From Erwinia sp. ErVv1 (GTDB lineage Bacteria > Pseudomonadota > Gammaproteobacteria > Enterobacterales > Enterobacteriaceae): DNA of 64,000 nt. A program made the position numbers and the translations under genes. The stretch is taken from NCBI RefSeq assembly GCF_900068895.1, contig NZ_CDPK01000004.1, positions 68,222-132,221 on the forward strand, read 5' to 3'. The notes under the pieces are model-generated. The model ran no database searches. It saw nothing but the letters and a program-made list of their open reading frames with translations, and was not told where the DNA came from. Positions 1 to 11,477 of this stretch are shown here, in pieces. How positions within the stretch are numbered: the first letter of the stretch is position 1; every line of letters begins with the position of its first letter.

Positions 1-91
1 AGGTCTCGCCTTCACTCACCGTTTTTCTGTGCAATATTGCTGCCATTTGCACGGGTGAAATGGCTATTGATACGCCCTCTTCATCATTCAT
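1..91 (-). CDS. N-terminus of a possible orphan toxin-type protein (runs off window)
   Basis: Only the first 30 codons lie in the window. The ATG at 91 is preceded by an AGGGA ribosome site (minus strand, about 8 bases upstream). The visible start contains the motif SPVQMAAIL followed by KTVSEGET. From memory this resembles the N-terminal signature (SPVQLAAVL...EGETLSNRL) of enterobacterial orphan proteins that carry a C-terminal RNase A-like or other toxin domain; that family link is a recollection, not a search result. The C-terminal domain that would decide the function lies outside the window. A decayed copy of the same sequence is present at 377-435, which fits a locus with duplicated fragments. 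Confidence 0.5.
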   Translation of the reverse strand, partial: MNDEEGVSIAISPVQMAAILHRKTVSEGET

Positions 92-218
92 ATTAATTCC
101 CTTTATCGCTAAGGCTATTCTTCCCGCCTGGTGTGGTCAATGCTCCATCTCTGCAACTAACGCCGTTATAAGAACGTAAAAACCCCGGCAGAAAAAATAA
201 GGTTCACGCTGCCTGACC

Positions 219-375
219 CTACCCCAAAATCCTGCCAGCTTCGACTAATTTCAGTACAGCGATGATCTGGTGTTCAGTGAATCGGATCTTACGCATAGCG
301 ATCTTCTTAGGGGACGTAATCAGTATGTCGGAAGCTCTCTAAAAGTGAATGGACCATTTTAGCGGGACGCTTACA
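219..375 (-). mobile_element. Truncated IS3-family insertion sequence (left end plus start of orfA)
   Basis: Read on the minus strand, a transposase orfA starts at 296 (MRKIRFTEHQII then AVLKLVEAGR) and stops after 25 codons at 219. The first 22 residues match the characteristic start of IS407-group IS3 OrfA proteins, so the element is cut about a quarter of the way into orfA. About 80 bases of non-coding sequence up to 375 (minus strand start tgtaagcgtcccgc) probably represent the left terminal end. No orfB is present. It is a dead remnant that lies between the two copies of the SPVQ-type gene start. Confidence 0.7.
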
Positions 376-376
376 C

Positions 377-435
377 TGCCTGAGTAGACAGCCGGTTATT
401 CAAGGTCTCGCCTTAACTTACCGTTTTCCTGTGCA
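377..435 (-). pseudogene. Decayed paralogue fragment of the gene at the left edge
   Basis: Bases 403-435 match bases 1-33 with only three differences. Translated on the minus strand the fragment reads HRKTVS, a stop, then GETLNNRL. It therefore continues the EGETL motif of the left-edge gene beyond the window edge and extends the homology by several residues. The in-frame stop and the lost upstream part show that it is a remnant. It ends at the border of the IS3 remnant. Confidence 0.6.
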
Positions 436-728
436 GGTTAGTCGTATAACCGTTCACCTGATTTTGCTGAAAAAATTAATATACCAACGGTGAAATCTGC
501 AACAGGTACAGATTTAGTTTTCTTAAGCGAATTCCATGAAAAGGACTCATCAATAATGATGCATGATGTGATCCTGCTATATAGCAAAATTTCGATTTGT
601 ATCAGAGATCTCTTTTTATATCGGGACAGGGTGTTTTCAGAGCCGCCGTTATGTGGCATTGTAAAATCAAGCATTAAACATACTCCAGAAAATCTGGGGT
701 TTTAATAATACTCATGGAGCCATTCATT
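436..728. other. AT-rich stretch with an unassigned open frame
   Basis: On the plus strand an open frame without ATG runs from about 442 to 705 (a GTG is available at 490, giving 71 residues). I see no recognisable domain and no good ribosome site, and the base composition is more AT-rich than the flanking backbone. It may be the tail of a gene lost when the neighbouring copies decayed. Bases 706-728 carry the ribosome site (GGAG, 716-719) of the next small gene. Confidence 0.25.
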
Positions 729-872
729 ATGACCAAAAAAATCAAACCCCAGGACAACTCATCCAATATCCCCAACCCCAACAAAGGATCTGACGGGACA
801 AATAAACAACATGACCAGGCTCAGGGAAATAGAGGAAAACAAATGAATCCAAACCAGCAGAATAAGAAATAA
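729..872 (+). CDS. Small hydrophilic Asn/Gln-rich protein (47 aa), unknown function
   Basis: The ATG at 729 has a GGAG ribosome site nine bases upstream and the frame ends at 872, directly followed by a strong intrinsic terminator at 871-901. The 47-residue product is almost free of hydrophobic residues and rich in Asn, Gln, Lys and Gly (for example NIPNPNKGS and GNRGKQMNPNQQ), so it should be disordered and soluble. I recall similar short proteins in Erwiniaceae but know no function. The ribosome site, the terminator and the compact unit argue for a genuine gene. Confidence 0.6.
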   Translation: MTKKIKPQDNSSNIPNPNKGSDGTNKQHDQAQGNRGKQMNPNQQNKK

Positions 873-901
873 AAAAAGCTGCATCGAAAGATGCGGCTTT
901 T
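871..901 (+). terminator. Intrinsic terminator after the 47-aa gene
   Basis: Stem aagctgcatc / gatgcggctt with a GAAA tetraloop (876-899) and a short T run. The preceding A run makes it potentially bidirectional. Confidence 0.75.
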
Positions 902-1110
902 CTGCTAAACGATCATGCTGACAACCAATGAAACCCGCTCTCACAGGCTCTCATCATCCTCACCCTATCCTCCATCACGCCTGCGCCCGCATTGTCCCCT
1001 GGCCGCACCAAAGCCTTTACCCCGCTCCAGCGCACGTGCACAATCACTTCTGACTGTCATCACGGCGATAATACCTTAACCTGCCACCCCGTCCTTAAGT
1101 GAGAAACTCG

Positions 1111-1551
1111 ATGAACGCTAAGATTATAACTTTGCTAATTTCTGCCTTAAGCATCAGTACCGCGATGTCAGCAACGGTCGAGGATATGGATCACCGGCTG
1201 GACTCTCTGTTCGGGGCGCATCAGCCTTATCACGCCTTTTTCGATCGGTTGCAGACATCCGTGGCGCATAAGGATAAAGACAGGCTTGCCTCTATGGTGT
1301 CTTATCCTATTACCGTTTCCGTTAAAGGTAAGAAAACGCGTATCCGCACGGCCAGCGATTTTAAAAAGCATTACGACGTTATTTTCACGCCGGTTTATTC
1401 CCGGGCGATAACCCGCCAGAAATATGAGGATCTCTTCGCCCGGGATCTCGGCGTTATGGTTGGGGATGGGGGCCAGCTGTGGTTTAGCGGCGTGTGCCCG
1501 GACAGTGCCTGTAAAACCACCAGGGTGCTGATCACCGGTATCAATAACTAA
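1111..1551 (+). CDS. Exported protein of unknown function (146 aa)
   Basis: The ATG at 1111 was chosen over a GTG at 1099 because it opens directly on a typical signal peptide (MNAKIITLLISALSIS then TAMSA) with predicted cleavage near residue 20. The mature part, about 125 residues, contains the pattern SVAHKDKDRLASMVSYPITV followed by a Lys/Arg-rich strand, similar in layout to NTF2-like periplasmic proteins. Two cysteines near the C-terminus (in VCPDSACK) could form a disulfide. The gene stands alone. I cannot assign a function; the NTF2-like fold is a weak inference. Confidence 0.65.
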   Translation: MNAKIITLLISALSISTAMSATVEDMDHRLDSLFGAHQPYHAFFDRLQTSVAHKDKDRLASMVSYPITVSVKGKKTRIRTASDFKKHYDVIFTPVYSRAITRQKYEDLFARDLGVMVGDGGQLWFSGVCPDSACKTTRVLITGINN

Positions 1552-1892
1552 GCGGAGATCGTCCGGCCGGTGATGCCACTAAGCGTAACGCCCTTCAGGT
1601 TTCAGCGAAGAACCTGATGGGCAAGAAGCAGGTAAAAGACTTTCCCGCAAACCCTGAACAAAAACCGCCCTAATAGTTAAACTAAACTCGAATTAACCAC
1701 GGGCAAATAATCCCGACCCGCAACAAAAAACCCAACTTACCCCCATCGCCATTGCATAAAAAAACCTATTTATCATCATCTTAATCGATACGGGCATATT
1801 TTCTCATTTCTTCTATTCTTAAATGGCACTTATTTTTAATGGCTACCCACTTCGCCAATCATTGATTTTTTTTGATAATCTGAGGATGAAAT
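1552..1892. other. Intergenic region, no gene seen
   Basis: 341 bases between the exported protein and the esterase gene. The second half is very AT-rich (from about 1740) and probably holds the esterase promoter. I find no RNA gene, repeat or convincing open frame. Confidence 0.4.
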
Positions 1893-2918
1893 ATGAAACC
1901 ACTGGCTCGTTATTTACTTAGCGGCAGTTTAATACTTTCGATGGGCTCTGCTTACGCTGCTTCACAAACCGACCCGCATCTGGATAAGGGTGTCCAGACC
2001 TTTGTTAACGCACTGAACAGCGGCAACGGAAAACCTATCGAACAGCTCTCGCCTAAGGATGCACGTGCGGTGCTGTCCGGCGCACAGTCGGGCGTTAAGG
2101 TGGATTTGTCCGGGGTGACGGTATCGAACAAGACCATTCAGGTCGATGGAAAACCTCTTGAATTAACCATCGTCCGGCCGGAAAACGTTAAAGGTACGCT
2201 ACCGGCGTTTATGTTCTTCCACGGCGGTGGCTGGGTGCTGGGTGACTACCCCACTCATCAGCGTATGGTCAGAGATCTGGTCGTCTCTTCAGGTGCCGTT
2301 GCGGTGTTCGTTAACTACACGCCAAGCCCGGAAGCACACTATCCGGTTGCCATCAATCAGGCTTACGCGGCGACAAAATGGGTTGCTGAACAGGGTGCCG
2401 ATATCGACGTAGACGGCAGCCGCCTGGCCGTTGCCGGTAATAGCGTTGGCGGTAATATGGCGACGGTGGTCAGCTTGATGGCTAAAGATAAAGGTACGCC
2501 GAAGCTGCGCTACCAGGTGCTGTTCTGGCCGGTTACGGATGCTAAATTTGATACCGCCTCCTACAAGCAGTTCGCTGAAGGCCGCTTCCTGACCCGCAAT
2601 ATGATGAAATGGTTCTGGGATAACTACACCACCAGCGCCAGCCAGCGCGCAGAGATTTACGCTTCGCCGCTGCGGGCCTCTGATGACCAGCTTAAGGGGC
2701 TGCCTCCGGCACTGGTTCAGACGGCTGAAAATGATGTTCTACGCGATGAAGGTGAAGCCTACGCCCGCAAGCTGAATGCTGCCGGTGTGGATGTGGTGCA
2801 GGTTCGCTATAACGGTATGATCCATGATTACGGCCTGCTGAACGCCGTGGCTACCGTGCCAGAGGTTCAGGTCGCGCTGGATCAGGCGGGTTTACTGCTT
2901 AAGGAACATCTTAAGTAA
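1893..2918 (+). CDS. Exported alpha/beta hydrolase, HSL-type carboxylesterase
   Basis: A 341-residue protein with a signal peptide ending near AYA|AS (residues 21-23), so it acts in the periplasm or outside the cell. The hormone-sensitive-lipase family signatures are complete: oxyanion HGGGW at 110-114, nucleophile GNSVGG with Ser184, acid Asp in the AENDVLRDEG segment (about 281) and His311 in MIHDYG. The family hydrolyses short-chain acyl or aryl esters. The ATG at 1893 has a GAGGA ribosome site and the gene is monocistronic. Export is unusual compared with the cytoplasmic Aes-type relatives in enterobacteria. The substrate cannot be read from the sequence. Confidence 0.8.
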   Translation: MKPLARYLLSGSLILSMGSAYAASQTDPHLDKGVQTFVNALNSGNGKPIEQLSPKDARAVLSGAQSGVKVDLSGVTVSNKTIQVDGKPLELTIVRPENVKGTLPAFMFFHGGGWVLGDYPTHQRMVRDLVVSSGAVAVFVNYTPSPEAHYPVAINQAYAATKWVAEQGADIDVDGSRLAVAGNSVGGNMATVVSLMAKDKGTPKLRYQVLFWPVTDAKFDTASYKQFAEGRFLTRNMMKWFWDNYTTSASQRAEIYASPLRASDDQLKGLPPALVQTAENDVLRDEGEAYARKLNAAGVDVVQVRYNGMIHDYGLLNAVATVPEVQVALDQAGLLLKEHLK

Positions 2919-2949
2919 GCGTTAGCTGGCGATACCCTCGCCTTAATAC

Positions 2950-2979
2950 GCCACTGCCGATTGTTGATTCGGCAGTGGC
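2950..2979. terminator. Convergent terminator hairpin
   Basis: An 11-bp perfect stem (gccactgccga / tcggcagtggc) with an 8-base loop lies between the convergent esterase and PerM-type genes. There is no strong T run on either side, so termination is inferred from position and stem strength. Confidence 0.6.
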
Positions 2980-3003
2980 TCATCCGACGACATTATCCGG
3001 ACG

Positions 3004-4128
3004 TTACTTCGCTTCTTCCGCCGCATCGGCGTGATTCTGACCTTCTTCGATGAAATCTTCATCGATCTCATCGCTATTCGCCTGATTATCGCGACCGGAA
3101 AGCAGGTTCCAGCAGGCAATAAACATCGCGGCGATAAGCGGGCCAATGACGAAGCCATTGATGCCGTAAACTTCCATCCCGCCCAGCGTGGCGATCAGAA
3201 TCAGGTAGTCCGGCATTTTGGTATCCTTGCCGACCAGCAGCGGGCGAAGAATATTATCAACCAGCCCAATCACCACCACAAAGAATCCGACCAGGAAAAG
3301 GCCCTGCCAGAGCATGCCGGAGGCAAAGAAATAGACGGCGGCAGGCACCCAGATTATTGCTGAACCCACGGCCGGTATCAGTGAAAGCAGCGCAATAAGC
3401 GCGCCCCACAGCAGGCTGCCTTCAATGCCGGTAAAGTAGAATGCCAGGCCACCCAGCGCCCCCTGCACGACGGCTACCACCACGGTACCCTTTACCGTCG
3501 CGCGCGATACGGCAGCAAATTTCATAAACAGATGATGCTTCGCATACTTCGAAAGCGGCAGCGCTTCGAGGATCAGGTTCACCAGATAGGAACCATCCTT
3601 TAGCAGGAAAAACAGCAGATAGAGCATGATGCCGAAGCCTATCGTAAAGCCGAAGGTGCTCTTGCCTATCAGGAAAACGCTTCCCGCCAGATACTGGCTC
3701 CCCTGCAGCGCAAACTGCGAAAGCTTCTGCTGGATGCTGGCCGCCGTATCCAGATGATGTTCCGACAGGAAATTACCTGCCCAGGCGGGAAGATGCTGCA
3801 TGATATCCGCAAGAACGGTCGGCAGCTGCGTGTTGTTGTGCTGAAGTTTGGTATAGACCACGTTGAATTCAATCGCCATGGAGGACGCGAGAACTACCAG
3901 CGGGGTGAAAACGATTAAACAGATAATCAACAGGGTTAAGAATGAGGCCAGCCCATTCTTCTCACCGATAAGCTTACGCAACCGGGTTTTCAACGGATGG
4001 AAAATAATCGCCAGAATGGCCGCCCATAATACGGATGAGTAGTAAGGCCCCAGGATATCCAGAAACGCTACCGTCACAATAAAAAGAATTACAATAAAAA
4101 ATCCTTTCGTCAGGCCTTTAAATCTCAT
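3004..4128 (-). CDS. AI-2E/PerM family membrane transporter (YdiK-like)
   Basis: The open frame extends to 4200, but the ATG at 4128 has a clear AGAGGG ribosome site and begins with MRFKGLTKG directly before the first membrane segment, giving 374 residues. The protein shows the family layout: paired N-terminal helices, a soluble stretch (about 85-165), then about five helices with the conserved segments LLSLIPAVGSAIIWVP and VDNILRPLLVGKDTKMP. The C-terminus is acidic and hydrophilic. The family was named for proposed autoinducer-2 export; some members are cation/proton exchangers. Which applies here is unknown. It is a single gene, convergent with the esterase. Confidence 0.85.
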   Translation of the reverse strand: MRFKGLTKGFFIVILFIVTVAFLDILGPYYSSVLWAAILAIIFHPLKTRLRKLIGEKNGLASFLTLLIICLIVFTPLVVLASSMAIEFNVVYTKLQHNNTQLPTVLADIMQHLPAWAGNFLSEHHLDTAASIQQKLSQFALQGSQYLAGSVFLIGKSTFGFTIGFGIMLYLLFFLLKDGSYLVNLILEALPLSKYAKHHLFMKFAAVSRATVKGTVVVAVVQGALGGLAFYFTGIEGSLLWGALIALLSLIPAVGSAIIWVPAAVYFFASGMLWQGLFLVGFFVVVIGLVDNILRPLLVGKDTKMPDYLILIATLGGMEVYGINGFVIGPLIAAMFIACWNLLSGRDNQANSDEIDEDFIEEGQNHADAAEEAK

Positions 4129-4263
4129 AACAATCCCTCTGAAGCGCAATTTTGCCCCCGAATCATAGAACGGCAGCCTGCTTTTGCAACAGCGTAACAA
4201 AACTAATTTATGGTATCGTAACGATATCTGACGCCACGTCGCGACGCCCCTTTAGCGCCCACT

Positions 4264-5229
4264 ATGCAAAATCGCCTGACCATAAAAGATATCGCGCGCC
4301 TGAGCGGCGTCGGTAAATCGACCGTTTCCCGCGTAATTAATAATGAAAGCGGCGTGAATCCTGATACGCGCGCCAGAATTCTCCAGGTGATTGAACAGCA
4401 TAACTTTCATCCGTCGAAATCCGCACGATCGCTGCGTAGCCTGAGCGATAAGGTCGTCGCGATTATCGTTTCAAGGCTGGACTCCCCGTCTGAAAATCAG
4501 GCGGTCAGATCGATGCTACCGCTGTTTTATCAGCAGGGGTACGACCCTATCGTGCTGGAAAGCCAGTTCAACCCGGCCCGGGTTGAGGAGCATCTTCAGG
4601 TGCTGGCGCAGCGTAATATTGATGGCGTCGTGCTGTTTGGCTTTACCGGATTGGGAAGTGAAATGTTGACGCCATGGCAGGACAAGCTGGTGATGATGGC
4701 CCGCCCAATGCCTGGCCTGTCATCCGTTTGCTACGACGATGCCGGCGCCGTGGCTCTGCTGATGGACGAACTGATCAAGAGACAGCTGCGCCATATCAGC
4801 TTTATTGGCGTGACGCCCGAGGACACCACCACCGGCAAACAGCGGTCCGACGCCTACCGTGCAGTGTGCCAGGCGCATAAGCTGCTGCCTTCGCTGGCGC
4901 TGGGTGATTTGGGCTATCAAAGCGGTTACGACCTGTTACCCCAGGTACTCACCCCACAGACGCAGGCGGTGATTTGCGCGTCCGATACCATCACTCTGGG
5001 CGTGCAAAAATATCTGCAACAGGTGCAGCCCAACGCCGTACAGGTGTGCTGCATCGGCACCAATCCCCTTTTACACTTCCTTTATCCCGCCACCCTGTTT
5101 GTTAGCCTGGGCTACAGCAGCAGCGGAGAAGCCGCGGCAAAACAGCTGATTGCGCAGCTGTCGGGCAGCGGGCCGCATCAGCAGATCACCCTGCCGGCCA
5201 GGCTTATTTCTGCCCCACTCGTCCCCTGA
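4264..5229 (+). CDS. treR: Trehalose operon repressor
   Basis: A 321-residue LacI-family regulator. The N-terminal helix-turn-helix (TIKDIARLSGVGKSTVSRV, about residues 6-24) is followed by the hinge and a periplasmic-binding-protein-like sensor domain; E. coli TreR binds trehalose-6-phosphate there as inducer. It lies directly upstream of treB-treC on the same strand, 178 bases away, with the palindromic operator in between. The identification rests on the sequence pattern and on this context. The length matches E. coli TreR (315). Confidence 0.9.
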   Translation: MQNRLTIKDIARLSGVGKSTVSRVINNESGVNPDTRARILQVIEQHNFHPSKSARSLRSLSDKVVAIIVSRLDSPSENQAVRSMLPLFYQQGYDPIVLESQFNPARVEEHLQVLAQRNIDGVVLFGFTGLGSEMLTPWQDKLVMMARPMPGLSSVCYDDAGAVALLMDELIKRQLRHISFIGVTPEDTTTGKQRSDAYRAVCQAHKLLPSLALGDLGYQSGYDLLPQVLTPQTQAVICASDTITLGVQKYLQQVQPNAVQVCCIGTNPLLHFLYPATLFVSLGYSSSGEAAAKQLIAQLSGSGPHQQITLPARLISAPLVP

Positions 5230-5299
5230 CCGCTCTACCGGCGCGTTAAGCGTCCCTCTTTGGCAGGCTTATAAGAAATTTTGCGAGATGCTGCACAGA

Positions 5300-5317
5300 T
5301 ATGGGAACGTTCCCATA
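5300..5317. promoter_or_regulatory. TreR operator upstream of treB
   Basis: A perfect 18-bp palindrome, TATGGGAACGTTCCCATA, about 90 bases before the treB start. It has the LacI-family form with a central CG and resembles the E. coli TreR box. It is expected to shut off the treBC-porin unit without trehalose-6-phosphate. Confidence 0.85.
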
Positions 5318-5407
5318 CAAATCCCGACTATCCCGTTATTCTCTGCACACCTCAGCGGAGCGACGGTTTGCGTACCGCTGATTGACCTTTTTCTGTAAGG
5401 ACACAAC

Positions 5408-6850
5408 ATGAGCATGGAATTGCATAAGGACGTAGAGCGCCTGATCGCGCTGGTCGGCGGAGCCAGCAATATTGCTAAGGTAAGCCACTGTATTACCCGT
5501 TTACGTTTCGTTCTTCACGACCCGATGAAGGCGGAACCCACAAAGATTGAACAGTTGAGTATGGTCAAGGGCTGCTTTACCTCCGCAGGCCAGTTCCAGG
5601 TGGTGATCGGTACCGAGGTGGGCGACTACTATGCGGCTTTGATTACCCAGGCGGAAAAAAACGAGGGGAGTAAAGAAGAGACGAAAAATGCCGCCCGCCA
5701 GAATATGACCGCCCTTGAGCGGGGGATCTCCCACTTTGCCGAGATCTTCTTCCCGCTGCTCCCCGCCCTCATCAGCGGTGGCCTGATACTTGGCTTCCGT
5801 AACATCATAGGCGATATCCCGCTGTCAGACGGCAAAACGCTGGCGCAGATCTCCCCCTTCTGGCAGGCGATGTACGATCTTCTGTGGCTGCCGGGCGAGG
5901 CGATATTTATGTTCCTGCCGGTTGCCGTATGCTGGTCAACGGTGAAAAAGATGGGCGGCACAGAAATCCTCGGGATCGTGCTGGGCATTACCCTGGTTTC
6001 CCCCCAGCTAATGAACTCCTACGGGCTGGGCCAGCAGATCCCTGACGTCTGGCATCTGGGCTGGTTCACCATCGAAAAGGTCGGCTACCAGGCCCAGGTT
6101 ATTCCTTCTATGCTGGCCGGTATCGCGCTGGCGCTGATTGAAAATCGTCTTAAGAAGCTGATCCCGGCTTACCTCTATCTGGTCTTTGTCCCGGTGATTT
6201 CGCTGATACTGGCGGTGTTCCTGGCGCACTCTCTGATTGGCCCCTTTGGCCGAATGATCGGCGATGGCGTGGCCTGGGCAGTGAAGGGCGTAATGACCGG
6301 CAGCTTTGCACCCGTCGGCGCAGCCCTGTTTGGCTTCCTCTACGCGCCGCTGGTGATCACTGGCGTACATCAGACCACGCTGGCGATTGATATGCAGATG
6401 ATCCAAAGCACCGGCGGTACGCCGCTCTGGCCGCTTATCGCCCTCTCCAATATTGCTCAGGGTGCCGCCGTCGTGGGCATCATCCTGGTCGGTAAAAAGA
6501 AAAGTGAACGGGAAGTCTCAGTGCCTGCCGCCATCTCCGCCTTCCTCGGGGTGACCGAACCTGCGATGTATGGCATCAATATGAAATATCGCTTTCCCAT
6601 GCTCTCCGCCATGATTGGCTCTGCGCTTGCCGCGCTGATTTGCGGGCTGTATGGCGTGACGGCCAACGGCATTGGCGTCGGGGGCCTGCCGGGAATCCTC
6701 TCTATTAAGCCGCAATTCTGGCCCGTCTTTTCACTCGCCATGCTGGTTGCCCTGGTGGTCCCTGTCCTGCTGACCCTGCTGTTGCATAAACGACAGGTTA
6801 TTAAGGCCAGGATGCCGTTGGAAGATAACGAGCAACCTTCGACTCTCTAA
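5408..6850 (+). CDS. treB: PTS trehalose-specific EIIBC component
   Basis: This inner-membrane permease takes up and phosphorylates trehalose to trehalose-6-phosphate. The 480 residues show an N-terminal EIIB domain (about 1-85) with the phosphorylated cysteine Cys28 in the motif KVSHCITRLRF, a linker, and a ten-helix glucose-type EIIC domain (about 105-465) with the signature GVTEPAMYGIN. There is no EIIA domain, as in E. coli, where Crr (IIA-Glc) supplies the phosphate. The gene is followed after 36 bases by treC and is under the TreR operator. Confidence 0.95.
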   Translation: MSMELHKDVERLIALVGGASNIAKVSHCITRLRFVLHDPMKAEPTKIEQLSMVKGCFTSAGQFQVVIGTEVGDYYAALITQAEKNEGSKEETKNAARQNMTALERGISHFAEIFFPLLPALISGGLILGFRNIIGDIPLSDGKTLAQISPFWQAMYDLLWLPGEAIFMFLPVAVCWSTVKKMGGTEILGIVLGITLVSPQLMNSYGLGQQIPDVWHLGWFTIEKVGYQAQVIPSMLAGIALALIENRLKKLIPAYLYLVFVPVISLILAVFLAHSLIGPFGRMIGDGVAWAVKGVMTGSFAPVGAALFGFLYAPLVITGVHQTTLAIDMQMIQSTGGTPLWPLIALSNIAQGAAVVGIILVGKKKSEREVSVPAAISAFLGVTEPAMYGINMKYRFPMLSAMIGSALAALICGLYGVTANGIGVGGLPGILSIKPQFWPVFSLAMLVALVVPVLLTLLLHKRQVIKARMPLEDNEQPSTL

Positions 6851-6886
6851 AAATAAGCATTTCTCGACTGTTTAAGGATAAACAGC

Positions 6887-9837
<2,951 letters not shown>

Positions 9838-9926
9838 CGAGCTAAGCGCAGGCGATCGGTCTGATGAAGGTATTACGCGAAGCCAGAGCGTTCTTCTGGA
9901 TACTGGGTGATAAGTCTATGGTGCTG

Positions 9927-9958
9927 CTGGTATTCCCTGCTAAAGCAGGGAATACCAG
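9927..9958. terminator. Strong convergent terminator hairpin
   Basis: Perfect 14-bp stem (ctggtattccctgc / gcagggaataccag) with a TAAA loop between the porin gene and the convergent SulP gene. A short T run follows shortly after on the plus strand. Confidence 0.75.
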
Positions 9959-9998
9959 CCAGTCTTTTAAGTGGTTATGCGGTTACGCAGTTACGTAA

Positions 9999-11477
9999 CT
10001 ACGCCAGCGTGACCGGCCACTGATTCAGGACGATCCCCCGCTTTGGGGCCTCCTCGCCGAAATCCTGTAGCACGGCCTTTACGTCCGGATCCAGGTACTC
10101 GGCATTATCATGATCGACGATCACCACGCTGTTTTCCGGGATCTGCGCCAGCAGCCCCTTGAGGCGTGGGTTATGCATAAACGTCAGGTTCTGCTGAAAG
10201 TGCAGCACGAAATGGTCGTCATAGCGGGTGAGCTGCATCGCGTTGTGATGACTCTTATAAATGCTGAACAGGATCTGGGTGGCCAGACCAATACCAATCC
10301 CGGCCAGCATACCAAAGACCAGGATACCGCCAATGGTCGCCAGAAAAGGGACATACTGCTGGGCGCCCTGACGGAACTGCTCCACAAACAGCCGTGGGGT
10401 GGCAAGCTTGTAACCGGTATAAAGCAGCACGGCGGCCAGGCTGGCCAGTGGAATGGCATTCAGCAGATCGCTGAAATAGAGGCCGCATACCAGCAGCAAC
10501 GCCCCGTGGATCAGGATGGATATCTTGCTCTGCGCCCCGGCGCTAACATTAACCGAGCTGCGAACAATAACGGCAGTGATGGGCAGTCCACCTAGCAGGC
10601 CGCTAAGCAGGTTACCCACCCCCTGCGCGCGCATCTCTTTATCCGGCGAGGGCGGTGGATTTTGTGGGCGAAGCTTTTTCAGTGCCTCCTGGCTGAGCAG
10701 CGTTTCCAGACTGGCGACAATCGCCAGCGTCACCGCAATCATATAGACCATCGGATTCTGCCAGACGGACCAGTCCGGGCGCTGGAGCTCGCCGGTAAGC
10801 GCCTGGATACTGTCAAAAGCAGGCAGCGAGATACGCGGCAGATTGCTGATAATCTCGGGGAACAGCCTGCCACCGATCAGGGTTGCCAGACAGCCGAACA
10901 GGACTGCTACCAGCGGACCGGGCATCCAGCTCAGCGCCTTAATGTTCTTAAGGGTACGCGTCGACCAAAACCACAGAATAAGCAGCCCAATACCGGATAC
11001 GACAATGGCCGGAATTGAGACGCTGAACGCACCGCCGGTGACCAGCGTACTGAGTTTGCTCTCTTCGGCTGCCCCCAGCGCGACCGGTATCTGTTGAATA
11101 ATTAGCAAAATACCGATTGCGGCCAGCATACCTTTGATCACCGTACCCGGCACCAGCGTAATAAATCGCCCGGCCCGCAGCACGCCGAACAAAAACTGCA
11201 ATACACCGGCGACGATGAGCGCAAACAGCAGGGCTGAAAAGGAACCAAGAGTTTCGATTGCACCGGTGACGATAGTGACAAGACCGGCAGCCGGCCCGCT
11301 TACGGCAAACTTTGACGGGCTAAAGGTGGTGACCACCAGACCACCAATCACGCCGGTCAGCAGTCCGACAAAGGGCGGAAGACCACTGGCCTGCGCAATC
11401 CCCAGACAGAGCGGTAGCGCGACCAGAAAAACGACCAGGCCTGCCGGAATATCCTGACGAAGCGTTTTCAGGTTCAT
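9999..11477 (-). CDS. SulP family anion transporter (probable bicarbonate uptake)
   Basis: 492 residues with about ten to twelve transmembrane segments in the SLC26/SulP arrangement, beginning DIPAGLVVFLVALPLCLGIA, and a short C-terminal STAS-like domain (from about 425, with VVIVDHDNAEYLDPD). Its start codon overlaps the stop of the carbonic anhydrase gene (ATGA overlap). Such SulP/beta-carbonic-anhydrase pairs are usually read as bicarbonate import plus CO2/HCO3- equilibration. Sulfate transport is less likely given this partner. The substrate is inferred from context only. Confidence 0.85.
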   Translation of the reverse strand: MNLKTLRQDIPAGLVVFLVALPLCLGIAQASGLPPFVGLLTGVIGGLVVTTFSPSKFAVSGPAAGLVTIVTGAIETLGSFSALLFALIVAGVLQFLFGVLRAGRFITLVPGTVIKGMLAAIGILLIIQQIPVALGAAEESKLSTLVTGGAFSVSIPAIVVSGIGLLILWFWSTRTLKNIKALSWMPGPLVAVLFGCLATLIGGRLFPEIISNLPRISLPAFDSIQALTGELQRPDWSVWQNPMVYMIAVTLAIVASLETLLSQEALKKLRPQNPPPSPDKEMRAQGVGNLLSGLLGGLPITAVIVRSSVNVSAGAQSKISILIHGALLLVCGLYFSDLLNAIPLASLAAVLLYTGYKLATPRLFVEQFRQGAQQYVPFLATIGGILVFGMLAGIGIGLATQILFSIYKSHHNAMQLTRYDDHFVLHFQQNLTFMHNPRLKGLLAQIPENSVVIVDHDNAEYLDPDVKAVLQDFGEEAPKRGIVLNQWPVTLA

